DNA from: Ananas comosus
Taxonomy: Eukaryota; Streptophyta; Magnoliopsida; Poales; Bromeliaceae
Assembly: GCF_001540865.1 (NCBI RefSeq)
Contig: NC_033639.1
Location: 7,286,282 to 7,350,281, forward strand
Direction of reading: 5' to 3'
Length of the DNA: 64,000 nucleotides
The position numbers and the translations under genes are program-made. Positions 21,061 to 32,475 of this stretch are shown piece by piece (the first letter of the stretch is position 1; each line of letters starts with the position of its first letter). A model generated the notes under the pieces. It was not told the DNA's origin. It searched no databases and saw nothing but the letters and a program-made list of their open reading frames with translations.

Positions 21061-22679
21061 TTATATATGTATATATGTATATGTATATGCCATGTGGCTA
21101 ATTATAGTGTATGCACTTCTGAGTTCATGAAGGTAGTTTGTGTACCTTCACACATAGGAGGGAGAAAAAAATATGCTAGTGTTGGGTTCTCGGAAATAAA
21201 TAAATAAATTTTGGTTGAAATTTTTTTTTTTTTTTCGTCCGTTTAGTTTTCGGATGTGGAAAATTATTTTTCAGATATCATTGAAATTCCTTTTTGTTTT
21301 TTCAAATTTGTGCTTTTAAAATTGTTTATCCAGAAAACAAAAACTATGGGAAAAGTGTTTTCCATAAAATGCTTTTTTTTTTTTTCCAACAAACAATTTT
21401 TGACGATTTTTCTTGAAAAAATGTTAAATCTTTTCAAAAATGAATTGTAGGATTACAACTCTTGATCCAAGGGTTTTGCTGTTAGGATAATTAAGAAGGA
21501 GAGTTGAGTGTATATTGTCTGTATAGTAGACAATTTTGTGTTCATTCAGGCAAAAAATGTAACGTTTCAAATTTGTTCTTAGGGCTCATTTGATGCTGGG
21601 GTTATCTAATCTAATATTATTGTACTAAAAAAATATATTTGCTAAAAGAAGCATATAAACATATACTTCTTTATATTCCAGCAGGATCGAAAAAATTATA
21701 TTATCGTCGAATTATTGTTATATACATAACATAATATCTTTTTACAAAATAAATAAAATTTTTTTTTACAACACTTTCTTACCAGATGTAACTAAAAAAA
21801 TAAAATATTGTTTTTTACAACACTTTCTTGCAAGATGTAACACGCACTCCTCACAATTCCAAAAAAAACTTTACAAAATTTTAACTATTAAATATAAATG
21901 TCTAATTTTTAAAATATATAAATATCTTCTTATAGGTTAATTATCGTTGTTTGGCCTTTGAATTTCCACAGTTTGGATAGAAGAGATAGTTCGATGTAAC
22001 ATGGTATTTATAAGGGACCATTTCATTAGTTGTGCGTTAAATTTCTACCCCTAATTTCCTCTCTCCTAGCCTACCCCTAATTACTAAATATATATAAGAG
22101 TGAACAAAAATTTTGGATCTACTGATTTTTCTTCCATAAAACACTTCTTTTTTAAAGATACACATACTTTTATAATCCTATAAATTTTTACCAATCTGGC
22201 TAAATAGTTTTATAAAATCACTTTTAAAAAAATTACTATCAGATTTAGCAACACACACTTTGGAGCTTCTAACAAAAATACTTATTCAGATCAAAATTAA
22301 TTCTGCAGAAATTACTTGTCCAACAGCTAGACCAAGCAGGCTATATATCTATTATATTTCTTTTTTTCCCCACAAGATAAACATATTAATTTTACAAACA
22401 TATTTATATTATATTAAGTGTCAAAGCTGAAACTACTAAAAAGTGTTTATTCATGTAAAAGTAAATATGCAAATTCACTAATGCTGCAGAAATCCATATA
22501 CAATTAATCCTACCTGTGAGAGTGGAACTGATAATATCAGATCATACTCGGATCCTGATATGCTCACGAGTCGACAGAACTCGAGTCACAAAGTAAACGT
22601 CTACGGGATCTCTCATCAATGCTTCCAGCAGAGGTGGGACTAAAGCACCATTTCCTTTCTGACATTAAATTTTAAAAAG

Positions 22680-22680
<1 letters not shown>
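21061..22680. other. AT-rich intergenic stretch, no gene recognised
   Basis: Low-complexity AT-rich DNA with short poly-T and poly-A runs. The small open frames have no family features. Near 22542-22658 (minus strand) an exon-like open segment is bounded by AG and a later GT, but I could not assign it. Confidence 0.5.

Positions 22681-22719
<39 letters not shown>
22681..22719. repeat. Poly-A tract of 39 bases
   Basis: An uninterrupted A39 (poly-T on the minus strand), preceded by TTTTAAAAAG. No retroelement body could be identified next to it. Confidence 0.95.
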
Positions 22720-22721
<2 letters not shown>

Positions 22722-22820
22722 CAAACATTCAAGATATCAGACACATCCCTTTGGGTCCCTATCAGATTACAGATACAATAGAAATAATAATAGTTAGCAC
22801 TCTAAAATTATATTTCGACA

Positions 22821-22928
22821 TATTCTTTAGTGCTTTATAAATGACAAAATCACCAGAGAAAGTTACCAATGACGTATTCTTTAGTGCTTTATAAATGACA
22901 AAATCACCAGAGAAAGTTACCAATGACG
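22821..22928. repeat. Perfect 54-bp tandem duplication
   Basis: Two identical 54-bp units, 22821-22874 and 22875-22928, begin TATTCTTTAGTGC and end CCAATGACG. Perfect identity suggests a very recent duplication or an assembly artefact. It lies about 340 bp beyond the stop codon of the ubiquitin ligase gene. Confidence 0.95.
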
Positions 22929-23270
22929 ACGGTTTCTGGATTTATCTCATATTTCAAATTCTGAGAGGGGTACAGTGCTGCAAATTTTTCTGAATTCCAG
23001 TACTGTAGGAGTGTAGGTATCCATCCAAGTTTGAATTAGCTGAAACTGAGAGCCCCTCCCATGCTGTTAGTATCTAGCCTGTTGAAGCCAATTTTAATGC
23101 ATTATACACAGAACCACCTAAAGTTTGTGACCCAAGTAGAGATTCGGGGAGTTGCAACTTATCTCCGCTATCTCCACTTCCCTTAATACTCTTCTATAAC
23201 ATCATATCATACAAATGTAATCAAAAACACGAACAAGAGCAGCAGCAGCATGACAAAGATCATCATCCAA

Positions 23271-26200
23271 CTATATTACAACCTGCCTCGCTTGCTGGTT
23301 CGGCCGCTGATTAGCCCGCCTCAGCCTCAGCCCTAAATCTCCCACTTCCTGGTCGAGCCGGATCAGGCCCAGATCTCGCAGGCCTGTTTCCTGGGGCTGC
23401 GGATTCCTCTCGGGTCCAGCAGTCCTCTGGTGCACAGATTCTTCCCCAAAGTTGTGCAATCTCCGGCCGATCAGATAGCGGTCGTCCCTTATGGAGTTGT
23501 GAAGGTTGGTGAACCAAGTGTGGAACCTCCTCCCGCAGAAGTACACGGCGCTCAAGACGAGGCAGCCGAGCCAGGCAAACCGGTAGACCGCAGAATTTAC
23601 TATGAGTGGGTAGCCGAACACGGGGAAGATCCCCTTTGCAAAAACATAAGGAACACATAGCGCGGTCAGTAGTTTGGAGATGATTGGTATCACGATCTCG
23701 CGCAGCACCCATAGCCCTCTCAGCCGGGAGAAGCCGTCCTCTCTCACTCTCTCAAACTTTCTTCGCCAGCTTTCGTCCACCAAAGGCGCCATCTGATCCA
23801 ACATAACCTTTGCCAGCAACAAGGGCACCATAGTTAGAATACTAATAAACAGAATGATAGATATTGGCTCATAGCTAATTGAAACCTATTTGCCGGGCTG
23901 GAGCTTCTGCAGTCGTAGAAGCCAGGCCAAAAAGGCACGAATCGCCAGCAGTAAATAGGTTACATAAGGTGATCATATTAATTGCGGGATGATGAGAGAT
24001 TGTATCCATACCAGTCGAGTCCATATCTTGAGAAATATCAGTCCAAGAGCCCAATCTTGGTACAAGAGAAAGACCGGGCTTTCGTCGATTGGCACCCTCA
24101 TAGGCACGATAATTAGCAACTCAAATAGAAGGCCGATCAACACAGGAATGACGAAGATCTGAAAAAAGAAACAACAATATTTGTTATTCAGCGGGAGGAA
24201 AAACATTAGCACTATAACCAACCACTAGGCAAAGTTGCTTACCCATATTGACAGAAGCGCAAAACTCTTCAGTACAATCGCACACCATTTTGAGATCTGC
24301 GATAAGAGAACCCACACTCTCTTAGTTTTGATATAATCATACGAATATCTTGCTCCAGCTGCAACACTCCAGATGACGTAACATCCGATACTAAATGCTA
24401 AGAGGTCTAGAAATAAAGAAAGATCAAGTCAGCACCCCATACCTGGGAAAGAACAATTAGAAAACAATAAAAAGGCTCAGCTAATATTTACCGTTGCACT
24501 TGATACCATGCATAATTGGGAGGCGGGGGATGGCATTGAAAAGCGCACGCCCAAGGGAAATGGGAATGACAATCATAGCTGAATTAAATAGCAGAAGTGT
24601 CATCCATGCCAGTACCAACAACAGCACAATACGAAGTGCAAATCCATACCTATCAAAAGAAATAAATTATATCATGTGACAACTTGCAAAGTACAAAGAT
24701 CATATATTATTAAAAACAAGAGTAATCAATCTATTAAAAAAACAGAAAACATTCATGAAGAAATGAGAGTGGTCAATCAATATGTTTTCTTAATTTTCTA
24801 TATGAATAAATTATCCACTACTAATTAGCATTTCGTGCAGATTAAATGAAACATTGTAATTTTCCTAATTAATTCTGTTCGTTTAAAACATATAATTCCG
24901 ATCCGGTTGTCACTGCCAAGTGCATATATAATGTTTTAGAAACAGAAAAACGATATAGACAATACATGAATCAATAAGTTAAATCAATGATGTATGCATT
25001 TAGAACATAAAAACACTTACTCAGAATCTGCTTGGTCATCTAAATCAGAGTCATCAGCAACATCAGCATTTTCAATGGCATTGCCTCTCCTGTCGTGATC
25101 TTCTACAGCAACATGCGGTACAAAACGCTGCCGGATCCCACCTTCACGTCTCTCATGGATTCTATCGAGCCTTACCACCCCATTTCCATTTTCATGCCCG
25201 CCATTCTCCTCAGGTCTTGGTAGTAAGAAATCACTTAAGCCAAGGGCCCAACCAACCACAGCAAACCAATAACGTAAAAGGGACTTAATTGTTTCACGTG
25301 GCTTGAAGTGGTCAATTGCAAAAGGAATACATATTTGGAACAGAAGCATATCAGCAGGTATCTCCGTAAATGGGTCAAAAACACTGCAATTTATGCATCT
25401 GTTGTTAGAATTACGATTGAAGAACAAAGAGGCTTCATAAAAAGGATGCAATATAAAACGCCAACAGGTTATCCAATAATTAAAAACTATGAGTAGCTCA
25501 CCTAATGTCCAATGGGAAAATGGAAGGTGCCAATCGCATGGCTACTTTAACAGGCAAGAAGACGAGCATCACAATCAAGCTTCCATAGACAGCAACAGAT
25601 AACAAAACACGCCGAGCATGTTTGTGCACAGGGTCATCAATTAGATCTCGGAATGGATTGTAATTTGGATCTGCCGGGTCCCGCAGAAAGTAAAGAACTC
25701 CATTACGCAATACCTACCAAAAGCAAAAGATTGAATGGATGAGAAATGATAATTAGTCAACATGCTAAGTAGAGTTATAAACACGATATAAATAAGTTGA
25801 ACCGTACCCCTCGAAGAAGACTCACAAAAATGCTTATTTGGAGCATGTAAACAATCCCAACAAGCCAGTGAATTGAAGTGCTCACTAAAGGGGCAACCAA
25901 AAAGAATTCAACTCGTTGAGCAATTGTTGAACCCAGCATCTTTAAAGTGCACACATCAAGCCACCACCCACACATTAATGGGAAGACCCCAAGCTCGATT
26001 ACCAAAAGGAAGGCAACTTTAACCATAGTAAGCAGATGTCTCATTCCTGCCAAGAACTGCCGGAAAAGAGATGGAATCGCCTCTACTATTGCAGCTAAAC
26101 CATACAGCCTTCCAATGGTCAAGCGCTCACCCTTGACATACCGAAGCAAAGCAAATATTCCAAGATAAAGAAAAACCAGGGAGAATATAAACGTATAACC

Positions 26201-29200
26201 AACTGCAAGTGTGGTAACATCAGATAGGCGTGAAGAGCCGGTTGTTTCTTTCAATACATCCGTTGAAACAGCTTTGACACTGTTTGAGACTACATCAAGT
26301 TCGGTGATGTTTTTCTTCAAGGTGTCTGCAGTAACCTCCATCACATGTCCAACAAAACCCTCATTGTGACTTTCAGATGAGAAGTTCTTCACAGCAGAAA
26401 GGGCATTCTTCAAACCAATGTTAGCCAAAGAGAGTGCCGACTCTGTAATTGGCATAACACTTGCCAGCATCGAACTAGAGGCCGAAGAAAAGAACCAGGA
26501 TAGATAGTAGAGGACTATCCTACCCAATGAGAAAGGAACAAAAATCACAACACCTAGGAATATTGCATTGCTTGCCAGCACCTGAAAATAGGAAAAAAAA
26601 AATTTTCAATTCATATTAGCAAACAACATAAACAAGATTAGAGTAATATTCCGCAAAAAATGCAACTAGCAAGACAACCCCTCGGTACTTCACCTTGTAT
26701 TAATGTTGTCTAACATAATGCAAGCTTTAAAATTCTATAGATGACCAAGATATCTAGCAATGAATTAATCTTGCATACAAAATGGGAAACATATTAATCA
26801 TGAAAATTGAAAAAAATGTCAAATCTAATTATAAGGTAAAATAAGTTTTAAGTGGTGAAGAAAAAAAGAAAAATGCAATTAAGAGGGGGAAAAAAATAAG
26901 AACACTTACAGTTATAGCATTTTCAACCAAATGGAACACAGGCCCTTGCATTCCAACAAGTTCATCAAATGGTACATCTTCTGCACCATCAGCATCATCT
27001 AAGCCATCAAACATTTGTTCAACCTGGGCTTCTAGCCGAGCAGCCTGCATTTCCAATCGAGCAGCAACATTTTCCGCATTTCTTCTAATCATTTGACCTG
27101 CACCAGCAATTCCCTGGGCTCCTTGTCCATCTTCGACATTTCCATCACCAGCAGGAATCCGATTTGCAGGGCCAGCTAGCCGTCTAACAGCCCGAGCTCC
27201 ATGCCTTTCTTGGCCTTCATCATCCCTCTCACCATCATTTCCTCCAACTTCACGCAGATGCCTAAAATAATCTCTTAAAGAGGTAGCCCCAAGAAATATA
27301 AAAACTATGCTAGCAGAGAGTAGAAACCCATGTAAGCAGTCAGTAAGAATCACTGGTACAGAAATGTGACTCAAGAATAGCCTCTGTGCTTCACCAAGAG
27401 TTCTCACGAATGTCAAGCGCCATATCCAAAATGTAATAAATGGTATTATCAGGAGCCAAACAGAAAGAACAAAGGCAAGCCGAAGGAAGAACTGTAAAAC
27501 ATGGCAAGCTTTCATGGCTGTTCCAACCACAAATTCCTGGAAAGGCAGTCTTGCAGGAGCATCCTCCGCATAGACAGGGGAGAAAGAAAACACATGCTTG
27601 CACACCTGCAGAGCAAAACACATTCATCACTTAAATCACAAATAGAAGTATTCAAGGAAGAAAACCTAATTAATATAAGGGACCAGAAAATAGAAAACAA
27701 TTATCCATGCGGGTAGTTTTCACCCACGTGCATAAGAACCACACTTGCAACCCATTGAACCAGCACCCCAAATTTCCCCTAAAGTAAACTCTAGGACAAA
27801 ATTACTAGTCCTCTTCTCTGCCAAAAAATGAGAACCTCCACATGTATCTTGTAGCTTTATCAGCATGCCTGTAATCTCTGCCAAATAAAGACCTTCACTC
27901 AAATAGGAATTCGCAGCACTTGTCTAGTTCCCTGGATTTCCTATTTGCAAGTCTTATAAAACTATTTATGAGTACTGCACTAATTGCATTAACAACCTCT
28001 AATTCTGTGATCATGTCTTTCTCCACACATGCATCCCGCTTTAACATTTCCACCTATAATTCCTTTATCACTATTTTAACCTTTCATGTACAAATAATAA
28101 TAATAATAATAATAACCTATTTCTCAACCTTTTCTACTACCAACATAGTGATTATTCAATACTAACTTTCATTCTAAATTTAAAATACTTTCAGCAACCT
28201 ATCTGTAGTACAAGACCCTAATTCTTTGATGCCAGTTGGAAACTATCCACATAGACTAGCTTCCTTATCTGTAAGTGTTTGGGGGCTGTTTAAAAGTCAA
28301 ATGCACTATAGGACTTTCTTTTGTAATTGCGAGCCAAGAGTATGGATTTAGCGTTGCAAGGTAATGGAAGCCATTAACTGTAGAATATTTCATGTACAAG
28401 GTGATTCGTCTTATTACAAGAAAATGACTCAGATGCCAAATAATCTACTTTTCAGGATATTTGATCATATTCTTCATCTATCAAATACTACAAGCTTGTT
28501 GGAGATGAACTGAACAAGATGTTTGTGCATCCATACAAACCCTAAGGACCTATTTTGCTATTGTAATAAGTTATCCTTGAATAACTTATTCGGTATAAAG
28601 TTTTTCTTGTATGACTGGAGGCAAAAAGTTTGATTTTTGGTTCTTGAAAGGTCTTGTGACTCTTGTCCTCCATAATTTGGTAGAATAACATATTTCACCT
28701 GCGATGAATTATCTTATTCTGAAAAATTGACTAGAAAGTGAAATATGTTATTCCATTCTAAACGTTTGATCATATTTCTCATCTACCAAACACTACAACT
28801 TCTTGAATAACTCAAAGGTATAACCAGATTAAGATATTGATGCATCCAAAGTGGACCTAAAACTTATGCCATCTCATGAGAGTTCATCCTAATATCCTAT
28901 TCAGGAAGGACAAAGAATTACATATGAAAACCACAATAAGTAGTAACCACAATTTAAAAGCAAACACTTGTGAGGAAAGCTGATTTAAACAGTTCTCCAT
29001 TTAGCTCACCCTTCTCATCTCTAATTACAGTTCAATCATTTCTCAATAAATACCCCGTTCTAAGTGCAATTTACCCAAAAATGGTCAATTAACAACTGCA
29101 ATCTACCAACACCAGGATCATACCTAAAATTAAGCACCAAGAGTATGTAATTTATCAATTTCATCAATTTATTGGCGACGGTAACCACTGATTCACACCA

Positions 29201-29634
29201 TGCAACCCTAAGATCTGGTCAAATTTAAGGTACTAGAAGAAGGCTCCAAAATCACACCATGAATCATTCCCCAAAATCGAAACCCTAACCGAAGCGAATC
29301 AGAAAAACCCTACCTCGCACTGGCGAGCGTTGCTGTGGCTGAGCCACTGAAGGAGGCACTCCTGGTGCACGAACTTGATGCTCCCGCTGCACGCGCAGGG
29401 GTACCGGAGCGGGTTCTCCGCGTCGCCGGGGTTGCGGCAGATCCGGCACACGTCCCCCTCGTCGTCGTCGTCCTCCTCCTCCTCCTCCTCCAACCTCCTC
29501 CCCGTCGCCGATGCAGGAGGCGGCGCCGCTGACGACGACGCCACCGACGACGCCGACGCCGCCGCCGCCGCCGCCTTCGCGGCGGAATCGCCCGGCGCCG
29601 ACGCTGCGGGGGTGGGATCGTCGATCTCCTCCAT
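23271..29634 (-). CDS. SUD1: DOA10/MARCH-type ER E3 ubiquitin ligase (SUD1/CER9 family)
   Basis: Nine exons on the minus strand: 29634-29314, 27605-26910, 26581-25808, 25713-25502, 25383-25021, 24649-24492, 24406-24243, 24158-24012, 23807-23271. All introns are GT-AG and the phases join to 1123 residues, near the known plant family length. The acidic N terminus precedes a C4HC3 RING-CH finger with C63, C66, C80, C82, H90, C93, C106 and, across the first intron, C109. Many membrane segments follow (for example the segments containing LLLVLAWMTLLLF and IFVIPVLIGLLFELL). The conserved block RDPADPNYNPFRDLIDDPVHKHARR is encoded by exon 4. In plants this ER ligase tunes sterol synthesis (HMG-CoA reductase activity) and cuticular lipid and ABA responses. 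I see no lesion in the frame. Intron 1 (1.7 kb) separates the RING-CH ligands C106 and C109, so retention would give a truncated finger. Confidence 0.93.
28089..28108. repeat. (AAT)n microsatellite in intron 1 of the E3 ligase gene
   Basis: About seven AAT/TAA triplets inside the long first intron. The remainder of the intron has no recognisable gene. Confidence 0.85.
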
Positions 29635-29646
29635 GGACTCCTACGA

Positions 29647-29650
<4 letters not shown>

Positions 29651-29684
<34 letters not shown>
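29651..29684. repeat. (GA)n microsatellite in 5' leader of the E3 ligase gene
   Basis: On the coding (minus) strand a GAGA run of about 34 bp lies 17 bp upstream of the start codon. GA-rich leaders are common in plant genes and can bind BPC/GAGA factors. A regulatory role here is inference. Confidence 0.6.
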
Positions 29685-29688
<4 letters not shown>

Positions 29689-29719
29689 GGAAATGGCTTA
29701 TGGAGCAACAATGATTTGG

Positions 29720-30259
29720 GCAGGGTAGAGAGAGAAATTAATAAATAGTAGCGGGTACGGGGAGAGGAGAGGCGGTGTGGACCGTGTGGTGTTGAAGGAG
29801 GAGGAAAAATTGCGACCGCGTCGAATTACGGAATGGGCTGGTTGAATCTATTAAAAAAATGGTTAATTTCATATTGATCCATGTCAAATGGTTAATTTCG
29901 TACAGATCCAGGTAAACATGGTAAATAATAAATATATATATTTCTATAAAGTTCAATTTTCGTATATTATTTCTATAAAAATTTTCACATTTTCTGTCAC
30001 TCTAATTTGTTATTATAAGATAACTATTTATATTTTTAATTTTGTCATCACAAATATATCACTCCAAAAGTCATAACAATATAATATAAAGAGATAAAAA
30101 TATCAAAAACTAATCAAGGTTAACTAAATTTTTCTAACAGATTATAACGATAAGAATATATTTAAAAATATCAGGACTTTTTCAGAAACAATATATGAAA
30201 ATTGTAGAGATATATTTGTCATTTACTATATTTGAAAGATCTTGTATAAAATTAACCCT
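29720..30259. other. Intergenic, upstream of the E3 ligase gene
   Basis: AT-rich sequence beyond a short GC-richer promoter part (29740-29830). No further feature is recognised before the fold-back element. Confidence 0.4.
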
Positions 30260-31379
30260 TAAAAAAAGAAAAAAATTTCTCTATACCCTTATAAAATCAT
30301 CTAATTTTATAAATACCTATCTAAAAATTAAAATATCATATAAACCCGCAAATTTGAAAAACTTTCAAAAATAACCCTACCATCAAATTTCTATCTAAAT
30401 TAAAGTTAATTAGTATTTAAATTCCAACTTTACCCCTCTTATGTATTTAATGGTCAATTATTTTATTTCAAAAATATCCTCTATTATATTTCAAAATAAT
30501 CAAAGTAAAATTAAATTGATTTTAATTTAAAAAAATTATTCATTTCAATTAAAAATAAATATTTCTATTTGGAATAAATTGCAGTTAAATTAACAATGAA
30601 GCAAAATAAAATTTATTTAACTACAATTTATTCCAAATAGAAATATTTATTTTTAATTAAAATAAAAAAAATCTAAAACTAAAATCATTTGAATTTTACT
30701 ACAGTTTTGGTCTAGATAAAGTTTAGTTAATTTTGAAATATAATAGAGGGTATTTATGAAATAAAACAATTGACCATTGAATAAAATTTGGCCAATTTGC
30801 ATAAAAAATCCACTAGTTTTGTGCTTTTGAAAAAGTGGGCCACCTTTTTCGATTTTGTAGATTCGGGCTAGATTTTCAGCAAACTGACCAAAATATCCTT
30901 ATTATTTTTTCTCTCTCCTCTTTTTTTTCCTCTCGTTCTTTTTAAGGGCATTTTTTCTCTCTCCTCTTTTTTTTTCCTCTCGTTCTTTTTTTTCTCTCTA
31001 CGAAAGCAGCGGAGGCAGAGACGGGAAAAGCCCGCCTCGCCTCTACCACGCACGCCCTCGCCCTCGCCCTCGCCCTCGCCCGTGCACCCCCCCCGCCCTT
31101 CTTGCCTCCGACCCTGCTGAGACCGCGCCACGATCCTCCTTCTCCACTAGGGCACGACGACGTCGAAGCGCAGGCTCTTCTCCTCCACCGTGCATCGGAA
31201 CGTCGCGACATCGTCGGAGGTGGCGAGATCGCCTCCGACGACGTCGCGATGGTTGCGATAGAGAGCAAGGGAGAGATGGTGACAAAAAAATTATAGAAAA
31301 AAATAAGAATAATAAAAAATAAAAATAAAAATTATTTTTTTCTACAGAAAAGATCAAAAAATATAGAAGAAGAAAGAAG

Positions 31380-31540
31380 ATGATGAAATTGCACTGTTAA
31401 AATAAGATTACACTGTTTTAAAAAAAATTGCACTATTTTAATAAAAATTGCACTATTTGATATAGAAATTATACTCTTTTGGAATAGATTTTACACTCTT
31501 TAAACCAAAGTTGTACTATTTAGGAGAATTTTGCACTATT
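31380..31540. repeat. Subterminal repeats in the left MULE arm
   Basis: Eight degenerate units of about 20-28 bp with core TTGCACTATT or variants (TTACACTGTT, TTATACTCTT, TTGTACTATT). The mirror set of seven units lies at 32530-32690 in the right arm, and a diverged set lies at 45430-45580 in another long-TIR element. Such repeats often serve as transposase-binding sites. Confidence 0.6.
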
Positions 31541-31587
31541 TCTTTTCCTTTTTTTTTTTCTTTCTCTTCTTCGTCTTCCACCGCCGC

Positions 31588-31730
31588 CTCCCGCGGTTTC
31601 GGAAGCTGAACTTGCAGGTAAAGACGGGCTGGCGCATGGAGCCCTGGAGCTCACTCGGGCTTGCTGTCGAACTCGAAGACGAAGCGCGGGTCGGGCTTGG
31701 AGCGGACGATGATCAGGGCAAGCTGCTCTT
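31588..31730 (-). pseudogene. Captured DUF1005-family gene fragment, left arm
   Basis: On the minus strand the DNA encodes KPDPRFVFEFDSKPE, then, after a small deletion with a stop, QGSMRQPVFTCKFSFRNRG. The PDPRFVFxF...ECSPxVFQxQG...RQPVFTCKF block is characteristic of the plant DUF1005 family, whose function is unknown. The ECSPQVFQ part is deleted here but present in the right-arm copy. Not translatable as one frame. Confidence 0.7.
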
Positions 31731-31993
31731 TTACTTCCTAATTAAGCCTAAAACCAAAAGGTATCCATGTCATGTAGCTAGATGAAGTATAATAAAATGT
31801 TAGGTTCTTCCATGAAGATCACAAAGGAACACAATTTAATAACTGGAAACCGAACATTTATAAGAACTCCACATAAAAGATTGAACTATTTTAAGTTTTC
31901 AAAAAGTAGCAGCAGGAACACCAAAATGAGATCAAATCACAACCCAGTCACCCCCAAAACCCCAATTCACGACAGAGAAGGGCGAAAGAGTAC

Positions 31994-32113
31994 CGTGAAG
32001 GTTGTGGGGGTGGCGCCGATTAGGCCAAAGAGAAGGACACCCCAACCCTTAGACACCTTTCCTCTCTCTTGCCACGCCTCGCGGTCGCTCTTCTTCTCCG
32101 AAGTAGAGCCCAT
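31994..32113 (-). pseudogene. Exon-like fragment of a second captured gene
   Basis: On the minus strand an ATG at 32113 opens 40 codons (MGSTSEKKSDREAWQERGK..., then a hydrophobic GWGVLLFGLIGA). They end exactly at a plausible GT donor (ACG|GTACTC), followed by intron-like AT-rich DNA with no continuing exon. A 5' leader with AAACCCTAATT-like sequence precedes it. It looks like a first exon plus the start of an intron. A resemblance to the N terminus of a plant J-domain protein is possible, but I am not sure. Confidence 0.4.
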
Positions 32114-32369
32114 CACCGAAACCCTAATTCTCCTCCGACGCCATGGCACGGGATCGAGAGCTCGCAAGGATCGAGCTCATGCTTCGATCAATGGCCAAAA
32201 AAAAACCCTTCTCAACACAGTAAAAGAAGGAGGAGCGATCGATTTTTTCTTAGAATAGAAGAGATTAGAGATTCAGCGAAGAAGCTTGGAGCCAAAACTG
32301 CTTCAAATGCTTCCGACCTCTTAATTTGATCTCCATATAAATATAGGAATGAGTATTGATGTATTCGCT

Positions 32370-32475
32370 GAAGACGGGCTGGTGTATGTAGCCCTGGAGC
32401 TGGAAGACCTGGGGGCTGCACTCGGGCTCGCCCGTATTCACCTGCAAGTTTAGCTTCCGAAACCTCGGGAGGCGG
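32370..32475. pseudogene. Captured DUF1005-family gene fragment, right arm, internally inverted
   Basis: Minus strand 32433-32370 encodes GEPECSPQVFQLQG then a diverged YIHQPVF. The adjoining plus strand 32431-32475 encodes PVFTCKFSFRN. The two halves of one conserved block therefore face in opposite directions and overlap at CCCGT. This requires an inversion inside the captured segment. Confidence 0.65.

Noticed and set aside
22542..22658. Exon-like segment on the minus strand (KGNGALVPPLLEALMRDP...) bounded by AG and a downstream GT
   Set aside because: It ends in a stop after 38 codons. I cannot match it to a family or to neighbouring exons, and it lies beyond the poly-A and duplication downstream of the ligase gene. 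Too weak to annotate.
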